From positions 1 to 50,614 of the forward strand of contig JAPEVC010000248.1 of NCBI GenBank assembly GCA_027946555.1: a stretch of DNA of 50,614 nucleotides. Direction: 5' to 3'. Every line of letters starts with the position of its first letter. Position 1 is the first letter of the stretch. This document shows, in pieces, positions 31,229-41,143 of the stretch. The stretch comes from Gnomoniopsis sp. IMI 355080. Its lineage: Eukaryota; Ascomycota; Sordariomycetes; Diaporthales; Gnomoniaceae. Both the position numbers and the translations under genes were made by a program. The notes under the pieces were generated by a model, which saw nothing but the letters and a program-made list of their open reading frames with translations, ran no database searches and had not been told where the DNA came from.

Positions 31229-33804
31229 CTAGTCACCACCTGAGTTTCCTTCAGACACCGCTTCCCGCTCTCCTCCAGTTTCCGTCTTACTCAATTGCTC
31301 GGGCTCGAGAGGAGCAGGAGCAGGAGCAGAAGTCGGCGGTGGCACATCTTCCTCCGCTTGGCGGCTCAAACTAGCTCCGAGAGGGCCAAGGAGGTCCGAT
31401 CCATCGTCAATGCCATCCTCGGTCATCGTCTGTGCTACCGGTGCTGAATCGACTGACATCGGGCCTGTGGCGGTGGCAGGGGCTGGAATTGCCGCAGGTG
31501 CCGATTCGACCGGCAGTGCTTCTGGCTCGGCCATGGCTTTGTCGTCCTCAGGGGCCTCACCTGTTTTGGGGTCCTCGCTGGTGGGTATTGGGATATCTGC
31601 TGTAGAGGGTACGGCAGGCGGAGCGTCCTCGATAGATGGCGGCTGCTCGACTGCCGCTGGTGACACCACTGTTGGACCAGAGATTGGCACGGCTGGTACT
31701 TCAGATTCCTGGGCCGAGGTGATGGCAACGACACCCGTCGTATCCTCCGTACCCAGCTCAGCTGATGCGGTGGCAGTCGTCTCTGGTAGATCCGCCTCTG
31801 GCATAGATGTCTCTGGTACAGTTGGTTCTGGTATAGCGGTCTCTGGTACAGCGGTCTCTGGCGCCGTCGTCTCTGACTCTATCGTCTCCGGTAAAGTCAT
31901 GTCTGCTCCAGAAGTCTCTGGAGCAGCGGTCTCTGAAGTAGCAGTGTCTGGAGCCGCAATTTCTGGAGCCGCATTTTCTAGAGGCGCACTTTCTAGAGGC
32001 GCATTTTCTAGAGGCGCGCTTTCTGGTGCAGCGATTTCTCGGGTAGATATTTCTGGAGCAGAATTCTGTAGAGCAGTCGTCTCTGGCACAATCGTCTCTG
32101 GCACAGTCGTCTCTTGCACAATCGTCTCTTGCATAGCCTTCTCTGGCACAGTCGTTTCTGGCACAGTCGTCTCTGGGGCAGGCGTGTCTTGGATAGACTT
32201 ATCTGGTGTAGCAGCCTCCGTTGGCTTCGCGTCCTGGGCAGGGATCTCCTTCATTTCCTCCGATGCCGGATCCTGGTGCAACTGACTGGTCACAGGTGAT
32301 GGCTGAGGATCCACGGTTAAACCCCCAGGTGCTCCCGATGAGCTTAAGTCCGTACTTGGTTGTACCGCCATGAGCGGAATCTGAGGCGGCGCGTCTGTAG
32401 GTGACCGCATCAAGACGTTCTTCAACGGACTACCTTCAATGCGGGATATGTCGGTGTTGAGCGCATTGGGCGTAGGAGGTGCCAGATTCGAGGGGGCCTC
32501 TGAAGGATCGGCTGCAGCTGTCGAGGGAAAAGCAGAATCTCCGAGGTCTGGAGCGTCTTCCATCTCATGATCCTCATTCTCGACAGGCGTTCCACTCTCA
32601 TCGCCCTCATCGTCATCACCATCGTCTCCATCACCCTCACCCTCATCGCCATCATCGTCGACAGCGGATGAGTCCCTCATATCAACGTCCTGAACAGCCT
32701 TGCCGTCCTCGATCTCGATCTTGACACCCTGCACTGTGTCAGTCATCCTCATAATTAGCCTAAGAAGCACAAAATCACTCACATCTGGGCCGACACTTTC
32801 GTTCTTGGTTTCATCCGTTCCAGCCATCGCAGAGCCATCCTGCGGGCCAGGGCGTGCACTGGCTTGTAACGGCAAGATCCTGCCCCGGCCTCGAGCTCCT
32901 CGACCTCGACCACGGCCCTTTTTCTTTTGCGGAATCGGAGGCTTCCGTCTCGTGGGTGTAGCAACTGCCGGTGGTACTTGTCCGGTCTGCTCGGGCGCAG
33001 GAACAACACTGGTAGATATAACCTCTCCGTCGACTTGTTGGCCATCGGTGACGGTTACTTCCTGAGTGTAAGGATTGCCTGCCGCATCTATTCGCCGCAC
33101 TGTCGCCTTTGTAATTGTGGGACCGGCGGTCTGAGTGGCGAGAGCTTTGGACGGTAGTGTGATTGTGTCTTTGTGTCTTTTGGCCAAGTATGATATGGTA
33201 GAGCCCTCTTCGCTTCGGGGAACCTGCTTCCACATCCGAACGCGGAAGCCCTCGTCCATGGCTGAGGCCTTCTTTTCGGTCTTTTCCCCCGGCAAAGCGT
33301 CTGCGTCGCCATCCTCGTCATCGGCTGGGGCTGGGCGCTTCCTAAGGCAACCGGATCGCGCGGCCCTAAGAAGGGCTAAACTGTGTGGCGGGAGCAGATC
33401 TGAGTCCTTGGGCATCCCGTGTGGCAGCTCCTCTGCCCAGCGGTCCTTTTTCTTGTTCTCTTCGATTTCTGGAGGAGGCACGACATTCACCCATTGTTTG
33501 CGCCATTGTCGGACTGGGAGTCCTGTTTGGGAGTCAGTCAGTCATGATGTGCTCCGTAGCTCGACGAGTCGGACCTGGCTCATGTGCATGTGCGCGACAA
33601 GAGAAGGGCAGGGCGTATCGGGCCAGGAGAATTTTCGGGAGAGAGCGTTGCTACTGAAGTACCTTCGAAGTCGTCATGTTCAGGATAGCCGGCTCGAGCA
33701 CCGCGGCGGGTCTGCGCGTTGGTCCGATACTATGATTGAGCAATTGGTCAGCGAGGATTCCTTTGGCGGGCGTGCAATTGGTCGATTCATACTCCGGGCG
33801 CCAT
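31229..33804 (-). CDS. Nuclear-type protein with RGRG tract and PE-rich repeat region; conserved N-terminus, function unknown
   Basis: Exons on the minus strand are 33804-33793, 33729-33663, 33522-32783 and 32728-31229, giving 772 residues. The first exon codes for only four (MAPG). The N-terminus TRRGARAGYPEHDDFEG plus QWRKQWVNVVPPPEIEENKK looks conserved, and I believe it occurs in an uncharacterised fungal family, but I cannot name it. Residues about 100-180 include short strands (FRVRMWKQVP, ATVRRIDAAGNPYTQEVTVT). Then come RKPPIPQKKKGRGRGRGARG, an AT-hook/RGG-like basic tract, and a long acidic stretch (DDDGDEGEGDGDDGDDD). From about residue 440 there is a degenerate five-residue repeat of the P-E-T-[AT]-[VA] type. 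Composition suggests a chromatin- or RNA-associated nuclear protein, which is inference. The intron 32782-32729 is 54 nt with no in-frame stop, so it could be translated if retained. Confidence 0.72.
31780..32200 (-). repeat. Degenerate 15-bp tandem repeat coding for PET-x-x units
   Basis: On the plus strand the unit reads roughly TCTGGCACAGTCGTC and recurs about 25 times with substitutions. On the coding (minus) strand it gives PETTV, PETAV, PEIAA, LENAP and similar pentapeptides. The repeat period of 15 keeps the reading frame. Long antisense frames (such as 31410-32285 on the plus strand) stay open only because of this periodic composition. Copy number is likely to vary between strains. 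Confidence 0.85.
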
Positions 33805-34343
33805 CTAGAATAAACCTCAGAAAGCAAGCGACGGCAGTTTAAGCAGTCTTGATGCAGAGATAAGCTTGTGATTCAGTGCGGGCGTGAAAAGCGTCTAGAG
33901 ATGCTCGGTCGCGATGGTCGGTCATGGTGTTGTGCTCCAGCGCGCCGCGGTCATTTCGGGCAGGGGTCCCTGTAAGTAGTGGCTAGTGGGTACACATACC
34001 CTAACCCGAAGCAAGATATACATCAAGTCGTCCATAATCCAGCAGCGACAGCAGTATCGTCAGCCATACTTCAGCTTGGTACAAGTCTATTGATGTTCCC
34101 GGCTTGCAACAACATATGCTGAATGATGAGCAATACGTATAGGTTCATATTCTAAGCATTGTTTCACTCTTCACGGTTTCCACGCTCAACGCCCGAGCAA
34201 GCTGCTAAAACAGCATTAGCTCGACTTGGGCAAGACAAGACAACGTCCAAAGGCCCGTAGCTCACATTCTCAACTTCACTCTTCTACTTCACATTTTATC
34301 AGTAATTCCTACGGGAACACAACCCCTAGCTCTGATATACAGC
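33805..34343. promoter_or_regulatory. Probable shared promoter of the RGRG protein and the zinc-binding protein
   Basis: This 539-bp space separates two diverging start codons, so both promoters should lie here. A run of C/T-rich sequence (TTCTCAACTTCACTCTTCTACTTC near 34266) precedes the plus-strand gene and resembles a fungal core promoter. No known factor site was recognised. Confidence 0.5.
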
Positions 34344-35773
34344 ATGACAGAAGCTTGGGATGATCTCGCCGGCTTCCGGGCTCAGCGCTCGCGATGCGCC
34401 GCCGATGTCGCCTTTCTCACCTCAGATTGCGCGCGCGATCATCCACAGCACAAGCATGTGCTGGAATGCCGCGAGTGTTACCAGAAGGTCATTGATCGCA
34501 TGCGCAGCCGTTATTTGGACCCCAAGGACGGCGTGGCACGTGAGTGGTTCTCGGGCCGAGACGCACTGCTGAAGGATCTGGATGAGTTGTTCTCCGCTGC
34601 GCGCGAGTACAAGGTGTCGCTAGACGAGGTCGATGCACGTCTCGAGGAAGGCCGGAAGCGTTGGTATGCGCAGCGCGTCAGAACCTCACCAAGCATTCGC
34701 AAGACTCTAGAGGAATTGGTGAACAGGAGGGACGTGTTTGCCAAGGTTGGCACGAGTGACGTGCCTTACGAAGAAATTGTGGCCGATGTTAGGGAGGCAC
34801 TGGGGAGTTCCGACGTCCTGAGTCGGGAGAATCGCGCTGAGGACATTGAGAGAACTTTGCGGCGGCTTATGGAAATCAAGTCACCCGAGGAGAAGACCCA
34901 GGTATACAAAGAGACTTTTTTCCAAGGTGGACCGGACGAGCCAGTTTCCGCAAAGACGCAGATGTATCTTGGTCGACTCCAAGACGGGGCCACCATGGAG
35001 GAGATCATCGACAGGATATCGGTGGATCGCCGCTCCAGTATACGGGCCCTGGATCAGAAGGAGAGCCATCGCCAGCGTGTGGAAGAGCTGCGCCGGGCCA
35101 AGAACGCACACGAGCTGCAGAAGACAAAGAAAGCTCGTCAAGACAGCAACACGAGACCACAGCCTCCCGACGAAATGTATGACCAGCCTCCATGCCACGC
35201 GTGTGGGAGGGAGCTGGACTTGCAGGATTACACGGCATGCCCATTGTGCCAAGTGCTGGTCGACAATGGCGTCCGCACTAAGCCGACGGTCTTTTGCTCG
35301 GCAGCCTGTCTCTCTGGGCCCGATGGTCAGGTATGTTCCACAAATCCCAAGAACTTGGCCCTGGCTTCGTGCTGACAATGTGGCAGGGAGCACACGTGGA
35401 AGCATCCCACGATTGTGCCGGTGGTGATGGCTGCGCACAATTAGTCGACGAAGACGTCGACATGGACATGCATCGATCGGGTCCGTTTCTGTGTAAGGAG
35501 TGCACCACGGGCCTAAAAAAGGAAGCGGTATACTGTTCTCTACGGTGCGCAGACATCAATTTTCAGCGACATCGAGAACAAGTTCACCTTCCTGAGCGGA
35601 AGCAACGGGACCTTGACGTCGATCGAGATGTGAACGATATAGTTTTCGACGGGGAAGGGGCACGCTACCACGCCAGAGACATCCGCTTACAGTTGGTGTC
35701 GCTAGGAGACTTGTTGCTTGATTTCCAACAAAGAAATGCTGTTGAGGTTGCTGATAATGCTTACGCTGCGTAG
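34344..35773 (+). CDS. Cys-rich zinc-binding protein, function unknown
   Basis: Exons are 34344-35330 and 35387-35773, giving 457 residues. The N-terminal 280 residues are charged and helical with coiled-coil character (for example DIERTLRRLMEIKSPEEKTQ and HRQRVEELRRAKNAHELQK). An early CRECY pair follows HKHVLEC. The C-terminal half has treble-clef or MYND-like cysteine pairs: PCHACGRELDLQDYTACPLC, then VFCSAACLSGPDG. After the intron come FLCKECTTGLKKEAVYCSLR and CADINFQRHREQVH. The last block (C-x2-C ... YCS-x3-C ... H-x3-H) is typical of MYND-type zinc fingers, which bind proline-rich partners. I do not recognise an orthologue name. The intron is 56 nt with GTATGT, GCTGAC and GGCAG and sits between the two zinc-binding blocks. 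The start is the first Met and the frame is closed upstream. Confidence 0.8.
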
Positions 35774-36507
35774 CCTCACGCAATTGCCCCCCCCCCTTTC
35801 CGGGGTGGCTATAATACCATAATGTCGCGCGCAAAAAGTCTCGCTTACATCTTACGCCTCTGGGCACATGCACGTCTTATACACCCCAAACGATTTCGTT
35901 AGAGCTGTGGCAACTCTTTCCCAGAGCTAAGGAAACAGTACGCGCAAGACTTCATTTCGGATGTCAGACTTCTTGTGGCACTCCTCTCAAACAGCCGCCT
36001 ACTCCGCGGCTAGCTGCTCATCGGCTCCGCCGCGTCTGACGACAGCCTTCCTCGGACTTCTTAGTATGACCACCCACTATCCTCTTCTGTCCAAGGTTGA
36101 AGTAGGCAATAAGGCGCGGCGTGGCGTGTATCAGCCGTCTGTCAAACCTGAATGGAGGCAAAGCCCCAGGTCGTCGCCCCGAAGCTCAGCATGCCGAGCA
36201 GACCGAAACAACCTCTCATTGGCACGGCTTTGTGTTTCTCTGCACACTCACAGAATCCTCTTCCAAGTCCACACAGTCAACGAGGCAATCTGCTCCAGTC
36301 AACACTAAGTTTGGAAGGATGCAAGCTAAGTTTTTCCGCTTGGCTGCTCTGCCACGGCTGTGGTATCGCCGCAGCCTCGCCGAGCTCGAGAAGCCCAAGG
36401 CAGCCGTGAAGCGTGATCTTGTAGCCATGGCTGTCTTAAAGAACCTGTAGAATACGCGTGCCCGTGCCCGAGTCGAACTCAGCGTCCGCACCTAGCGAAC
36501 GGGTACC
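35774..36507. other. Spacer before the four-span membrane protein, with a candidate upstream ORF
   Basis: A C-run (nine or more) occurs near 35787. The rest should hold the zinc-protein 3' UTR and the promoter and 5' UTR of the next gene. A 43-codon ORF with normal-looking codon use at 36319-36450 is listed separately. No other gene is supported. Confidence 0.5.
36319..36450 (+). CDS. Candidate upstream ORF or small gene, 43 residues
   Basis: An ATG at 36319 opens a frame encoding MQAKFFRLAALPRLWYRRSL and 23 more residues (ending AVLKNL), with a stop 57 bp before the ATG of the membrane-protein gene at 36508. Codon use is GC-rich at third positions like real genes nearby, and the peptide is basic and amphipathic. 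If it lies in the 5' leader of the downstream gene it could act as a regulatory uORF. It could also be a free small protein or chance; the opposite strand is open here too. Confidence 0.25.
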   Translation: MQAKFFRLAALPRLWYRRSLAELEKPKAAVKRDLVAMAVLKNL

Positions 36508-37815
36508 ATGTCTTCCTCTAGAACCTCTATGTCTGTCAGTCCATTGACTCCCACGACGGCCTTTCCACCCAGGTCGCCGGATCCTGATATCGCCAACATC
36601 CTTGCCTTCATACATCATCTTCATGGTACTCTCAACGGCATTAACAATGCGCCCGGGGAGCTTCGCGCCCTAGCCGATGATTTAGGTCACGCCGCAGCCG
36701 GATTGCATCAAAACTCCGTCCTCATCCCCTCCAATGAGTACGCATGGGCCCTGAACGCTGTGCGCGACGATCTGAATGATCTCGAGCAGAATATCATGCA
36801 ATTTAGCACCCTCCTTCGACGGGGTTGGAGGACAACGATACCGAACTTGCAGTTTGCAAGGAATTGTGCGCGGCTGCGAGAGAAGGTCTGGGTGGATGTG
36901 CAGGCTGTGCTGGCTCTTGACCATAGGGCATCGGCGACTTCGACGATTTTTGAGGAGGGAGCTATGGCAGCGACCGAGGAAGAGGAAGAGGAGCGAGATG
37001 TGCTCACGAAATTGCCACCGCCTGTTTTCGTGTCGAAGGCGTCACGGAAGTGGAGGAGGGCGGTGGAGACCGAGGATGACCAGGAGCACCTCTGGAGCCC
37101 GGTGAGTGCTGAGAACATGGAGACCGCGCGGGAGGGGTATGCTCGTGAGAGGAGGGAAGCGATGGTGCGGCAGATACGAACGGAGGATAGAGAGAGAGGG
37201 GAGACGGACTTGATCAGTATCATGGCGACGCCAACCGTGTTATCGTTTTCGGCGGGCCTTGCCAATGACGCCTGGGCCTCGAGGGCCATGTCCGTCCACC
37301 ATGTCGAGAAATCCTATTTCAGCCCCCCGCCATCGTCTCCAGTCCCGTCCGAGAGGAAGCTCGCGTTCGTTGACACAAAAGGTGGAGTGCTGGTACAGAC
37401 CTTGCCGTTTCTTGGCGTGATTGGTACATCTGTGGTGGCAATCGTACTCGTGAGAGGTGCCAGCTCGCTGGTTCTGGGCTTTTCGTGAGGAAACCTCTGT
37501 TCATTTATCTAATTGTCGTGTGGTCTTTATCTGACAGACACCAGCTTAGCGTCTGCCATCCTTAGTGGCATTCCCTTGGTTACTCTTCTCAACGACGTAT
37601 TCTTCTTGAAGGGGGCGCGCGAAACGCTCGGCAGGTGGTGGGCCAGCGCGGTCGCCGTGGCGTTCTTTTTCCTCAGCACCAGCTGTCTCGTAGTTGGGGC
37701 TGGGGGCCGTAACGGCTCGGGTGGCTGGTTATCGGGTGTCGATGATGGAGCCTTAAGGGAGCTCGCAGCGGTTCTGCTGATTGTGACCGGTGTCCTTGAG
37801 GCCCTTTGCTTGTGA
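36508..37815 (+). CDS. Fungal protein with helical N-terminal half and four membrane segments, function unknown
   Basis: Exons are 36508-37456 and 37538-37815, giving 408 residues. The N-terminal 130 residues are helical and polar (IANILAFIHHLHGTLNGINN, LRALADDLGHAAAGLHQNSV, LREKVWVDVQAVLALDH). A charged middle with EEEEEERD and SRKWRRAVETEDDQ follows. Four hydrophobic spans come after that: LPFLGVIGTSVVAIVLV, ASAILSGIPLVTLLNDVFFL, WWASAVAVAFFFLSTSCLVV and LAAVLLIVTGVLEALCL. The second exon has no Met, so it must be joined to the first. The donor GTGCCA at 37457 with the acceptor CTGACAG at 37537 keeps the phase and yields all four spans. A better-looking donor, GTGAGG at 37487, shifts the frame and ends soon after. 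Without splicing the protein stops at 37488 with one span. The family is not recognised. Confidence 0.62.
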
Positions 37816-38517
37816 GTGCCCCTTTCCTTCTTTATTATCTGTCTGTAGAGTGGGCGTGGGCGAACCTCGATGGCCTTCGAAATTAGTACGGCATGACAAG
37901 ACATTGGCTGACGAGTTGGATGCGTCTGCAGTGGGGTGACCGTAGTCTTCTTCATTCCAAGAGTCGATGAAAGTACGCCGCGTGGTATATGGGCTTGACC
38001 AAGAAGTAGGGCAGATATTGACAGGTAGCCACTCAAATTGATAGTCGAACAAGTGCAACTTGACGTGGTTGAATTGTAGGGAAGTCATTCGAGACAGGAG
38101 ACGAGCGTATCCATCCCCGCGGCCGATGAATAAGATGCTCACAATGCTCTTTCAACTGGCCATTCGTCAGGTCCTCCGTAATGAAGCCTGAACTGGAAGT
38201 AGATACTACCGCCGTCCGGTGCATGCATTCTATGGATGTCCGCCTCAAACTTGTTCTGATGGGCCAGTCAGTGATTTACTTGCGGGCTGCTGGAAGGCTG
38301 ACTCGGATGATTTTGCACAAGGCAGCTTGACCGCAGCCACAGTGACAAGATAAGATGGACGTATCACAGATGGCGTGTGGCTCCAAATCGTGGATACAAC
38401 ACGGAAGAGAAAAGGCTTGTAGGGAATTCGTCTTCAATGCGCCCAGTCTATCTACACACCTTGCCGGAAATGCTTGCGCTCCACGTCTCCCAATCACCTG
38501 CATAGTCCAATCTCCAT
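37816..38517. other. Convergent spacer with coding-like segments on the minus strand
   Basis: It lies tail to tail between the membrane-protein gene and the small mitochondrial protein gene. Most of it is taken up by the possible minus-strand relic listed at 37860-38290. Otherwise it should contain the two 3' UTRs. Confidence 0.45.
37860..38290 (-). pseudogene. Possible gene remnant or missed exons on the minus strand
   Basis: On the minus strand a CTGAC branch and CATCAG acceptor (near 38257-38270) are followed by a convincing coding stretch: NKFEADIHRMHAPDGGSIYF, then QFRLHYGGPDEWPVERAL and a stop. One frame away, starting at about 38145, the peptide continues naturally as SILFIGRGDGYARLLSRMTS, then LHLFDYQFEWLPVNI and FIDSWNEEDYG. 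A single frameshift would join them, which suggests a decayed gene; a spliced exon pair is the alternative (GTGAGC donor near 38144). Upstream, an ATG at about 38503 with a GTGTGT donor could be a first exon but does not join in the best frame. The family is not recognised. Confidence 0.3.
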
Positions 38518-39200
38518 CTAGTAACCATCCTTGCCCCACTTGTTATATTTCTCGTGGAGCTCCTAGAGACCATGTTAGCTAGGCGACCTCCATTGGCGGA
38601 CGATGGAAAGATGCCTTGATTTGATGTTTGTGCCGCCATCACAGTTCGGGGATGATCGTACCTTTGGCAGGGTGACGTCGGGGACGACAACGACGTTGAC
38701 GGCGCTGGGTGCTTCTTTGGGCTCGGCACTCCTGTCGCCGCCGGGGTAGTATGAGTACTTGCCCTCGCCAGAGCCGGTCTCCCAGGGCATGCCGGCGTGG
38801 GGCACCTTCTGCTCGGATGTGGAGGAAGTTGGTGTGCGTCCTGTACAAAGTGTCTCAGTATAGCCGCTCTTTCCTCACGCCAGCCAGCCTCGGGGGCAGC
38901 TGAGTTGTGGTGTTGGTCCGTTATGACATACCAAAATAGAACCCAGCACCACCCAGAGCAGCGACCATGACGGTACCCAGGATCTGTGTACCTCTTGTCA
39001 GCCTTCTCATTTGCCTCCCAATTGTTTCCTCAGAGTCGGCGCATGCCGCAGCATGATCGCCAAAGCGGCCATTGACGCACCATGAGCTCGGGGTTTCGCT
39101 TGGTCTCGGCCTTCAGGACATGCTCGCTCTGCTGCTGCTGAGCTTGCTGGAAGCGGCGAGCAGTGGTGGTGAAAGCGCGGGTAGCGATTCTGGATGCCAT
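38518..39200 (-). CDS. Small mitochondrial single-span membrane protein, function unknown
   Basis: Exons on the minus strand are 39200-39081, 38983-38932, 38840-38662 and 38562-38518, giving 131 residues. The N-terminus MASRIATRAFTTTARRFQQA is a typical mitochondrial presequence. A Gln-rich stretch and KRNPELM follow, then one membrane span (ILGTVMVAALGGAGFYFG). The remainder is hydrophilic with GSGEGKYSYYPGGD and VPDVTLPK, and ends ELHEKYNKWGKDGY. The layout (presequence, one span near the N-terminus, C-terminal domain probably in the intermembrane space) fits small accessory proteins of the respiratory chain or inner membrane, but I cannot name it. All three introns are GT-AG and the phases agree. 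The last exon has only 15 codons including the stop. No other Met allows an alternative start. Confidence 0.75.
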
Positions 39201-39948
39201 GGCTACAGTCGTGAAGTGGAGGACGGATATTCGCGCAAGAGGGTGGGTAGTCGATATTGGGGGCAGGATGGGTTCAGCTTGTTGGTGGTGTAGCAGGTTG
39301 TTGCGAATGGATTCGACTTGCAAGTGATGTCTCTCTCGTACGACTGCCAATTGCAGAATGACAAACAGGATGCTGATTGGCTCATGTAAGAATTGGATTG
39401 GCTACTGACTAAGCAAGAACCGGGTCTTCCCGAAAGTTGCTGTTTTCCAGGTTGATCTTGATTTTGCACGAGAAGCACATATCTGGGTGGTGTACTGCGG
39501 CAATTCGTTGTACTTCCTCCAAATGTTGTGTCTTAGCAGTCGAGTTCCCTTCTGTTCCCTTAGTTTTCCCTTTTTTTTTTTTTTTTTTTTTCTTTTTTCC
39601 CCTGTTTTCGGTGCTTGCCGTCCCGTTACTATAGTTGGATATTACACGCAACGATTGACAATGATTCCTCCTTGACCCGGCGCGTGTTCCCGCCCAGTGG
39701 AGGGAGTGATGCTGATTGAGCTTTCTTTATGACTGTCCAACTCTCAGATCTGCGAGAATCACGTATACTAGATGCTACATATTGGCCTATCATTGATTCA
39801 TTATCTGATGGAGGAAGGCACAGTCGTCTTCCTGTTTGACTGGGCAATGATTGGGCCATGCTACAACTGCAATGTATCGGCACAAAGACAACAGCAATAG
39901 CAACAACAATACATGCAAAGGACCAGAGACATAAACTTGATGCGTATG
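39201..39948. other. Spacer between the small mitochondrial protein and the flavin monooxygenase genes
   Basis: It should contain the promoter of the small mitochondrial protein gene and the 3' UTR of the monooxygenase gene. A T-run of 21 bases lies at 39571-39591. No gene is supported. Confidence 0.5.
39571..39591. repeat. Poly-T run of 21 bases
   Basis: An uninterrupted T21 followed by C and six more T. On the minus strand it is an A-run. It may be a slippery microsatellite; a poly(A) trace of a retrocopy is unlikely because no coding remnant lies beside it. Confidence 0.85.
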
Positions 39949-41143
39949 CTAGCGAGTCGATTGTCTGATGCCGGCCTCCTCGAGCAACGGTAACACATTA
40001 TCTCTGAAGAAGGGAAACTCCTTCACGTAGTCCACAAAAGAAAGTGTGGTGCCGTTGAAGCCTGCACGGTGCAAATCCAAAATCCCCTGTCCAACATTCC
40101 GCCAATTAGTAACAGCCCATAGGAGCAGTATTCTTTGCTGAGCAGAGAGATACACTTACATCGGCGACCTGGCGGGGCGTGCCAACAAGCAAGTATCCGC
40201 CATGTCCAGCAGCCATCCGATGTCGAATCGACTCTAGCAGGTCGTGCGGGAAACTTTGCGCATGTGCGAACTGCAAAGAGACTAGATTGTCCACCGCTGC
40301 CCAGTCGGCATTCTTCTCGCAAAAGTACTCCAAGTAACCCCTAGCCTCCTGTTCCGTTGCCCGACAAACAATGTGTGAAAAGGTGAGCACGCCCACGGTC
40401 CTCCCGGCTTCTTTTGCTTGGGCCTTGAGCTCTGCTACCTCTTTGGCGGACCGTTCGAGGTCGACAGCCGGCGTGAACAAAAGGTCAGCGTTGCGCGCCG
40501 CAAATGCCCTCCCTTCTCCCGACCCAGCGGCGTTGATGATGGGCACGGAGCTCGACAGCTGTGGCTGCCCCAGGACATTCTTGAGCTTCCAGAACTTTCC
40601 GTCCCATTGGAAAGACTCGGTGGCAGTCCACAGCTTCTTCACTATATCGAACCATTCCTGAGCATACGCGTACCTCTCCTCGTGCGTCGCGGGCAACTCA
40701 AGCCCCAGCGCCTCGTACTCGGGCTTATTCCAGCCGGCGACAATGTTCAGCCCGACCCTCCCGTGAGAAATTTGGTCGATTGTTGATATTTGCTTGGCCA
40801 CTACGACGGGATTGTTGGCAGTGGTATGCATCGTTGAGAAGACATTGAGCCGTTTGGTATTGGCCAGCAATGCTGTTGCCCAAGTCATGGTTTCCAGGAC
40901 GTTGCCATGAAAGTTAGTGTCGCCGCCATATCCGATCCACCGTGCAATGGGGAGCATGAATTCGATGCCCGCATCATCGAGGAGGTGGGCCAGGGCGAGA
41001 TTGTTCTCCCAGGTGTTGGACCAACGCTCTGGGATCTTGGTCACGGTCATGCCGCTACTGCAATTGCTGGCGAAGGTCCCGAGAATGAACTGGCCGTCCG
41101 CGATGGCGGAAAGCACCGAGTTTTCCTTGGGTTCTGTGGCCAT
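39949..41143 (-). CDS. Luciferase-like (LLM class) flavin-dependent monooxygenase, SsuD/DmoA-like
   Basis: Belongs to the bacterial-luciferase-like family, close in pattern to alkanesulfonate and dimethyl-sulfide monooxygenases, which use FMNH2 and oxygen to cleave C-S bonds; the actual substrate is unknown. Exons on the minus strand are 41143-40160 and 40086-39949, giving 373 residues. Family marks are FMLPIARWIGYGG (substrate/flavin region), TALLANTKRLNVFSTMHTT, PVVVAKQISTIDQISHGRVG (the LD-x-SxGR-like segment) and LNIVAGWNKPEYEALGL. Further on are YAYAQEWFDIVKKLW, PIINAAGSGEGRAFAARNAD and LVGTPRQVAD. The start at MATEPKENSV was chosen because the domain begins just after; upstream in-frame Mets would add unconserved sequence. 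The 73-nt intron has GTAAGT and TTACTAAT. Such genes are often sulfur- or niche-related and scattered among fungi, so horizontal origin is conceivable but not shown. Confidence 0.9.

Noticed and set aside
31410..32285. 291-codon Ser/Val/Gly-rich frame on the plus strand
   Set aside because: It is the antisense reading of the 15-bp repeat of the RGRG/PE protein; the periodic composition keeps all frames open.
36460..36485. GAGTTCGACTCGGGCA on the minus strand, resembling a tRNA T-arm
   Set aside because: The bases flanking the TTCGACT loop (CTGAG and CGGGC) do not form a stem and no acceptor stem is present.
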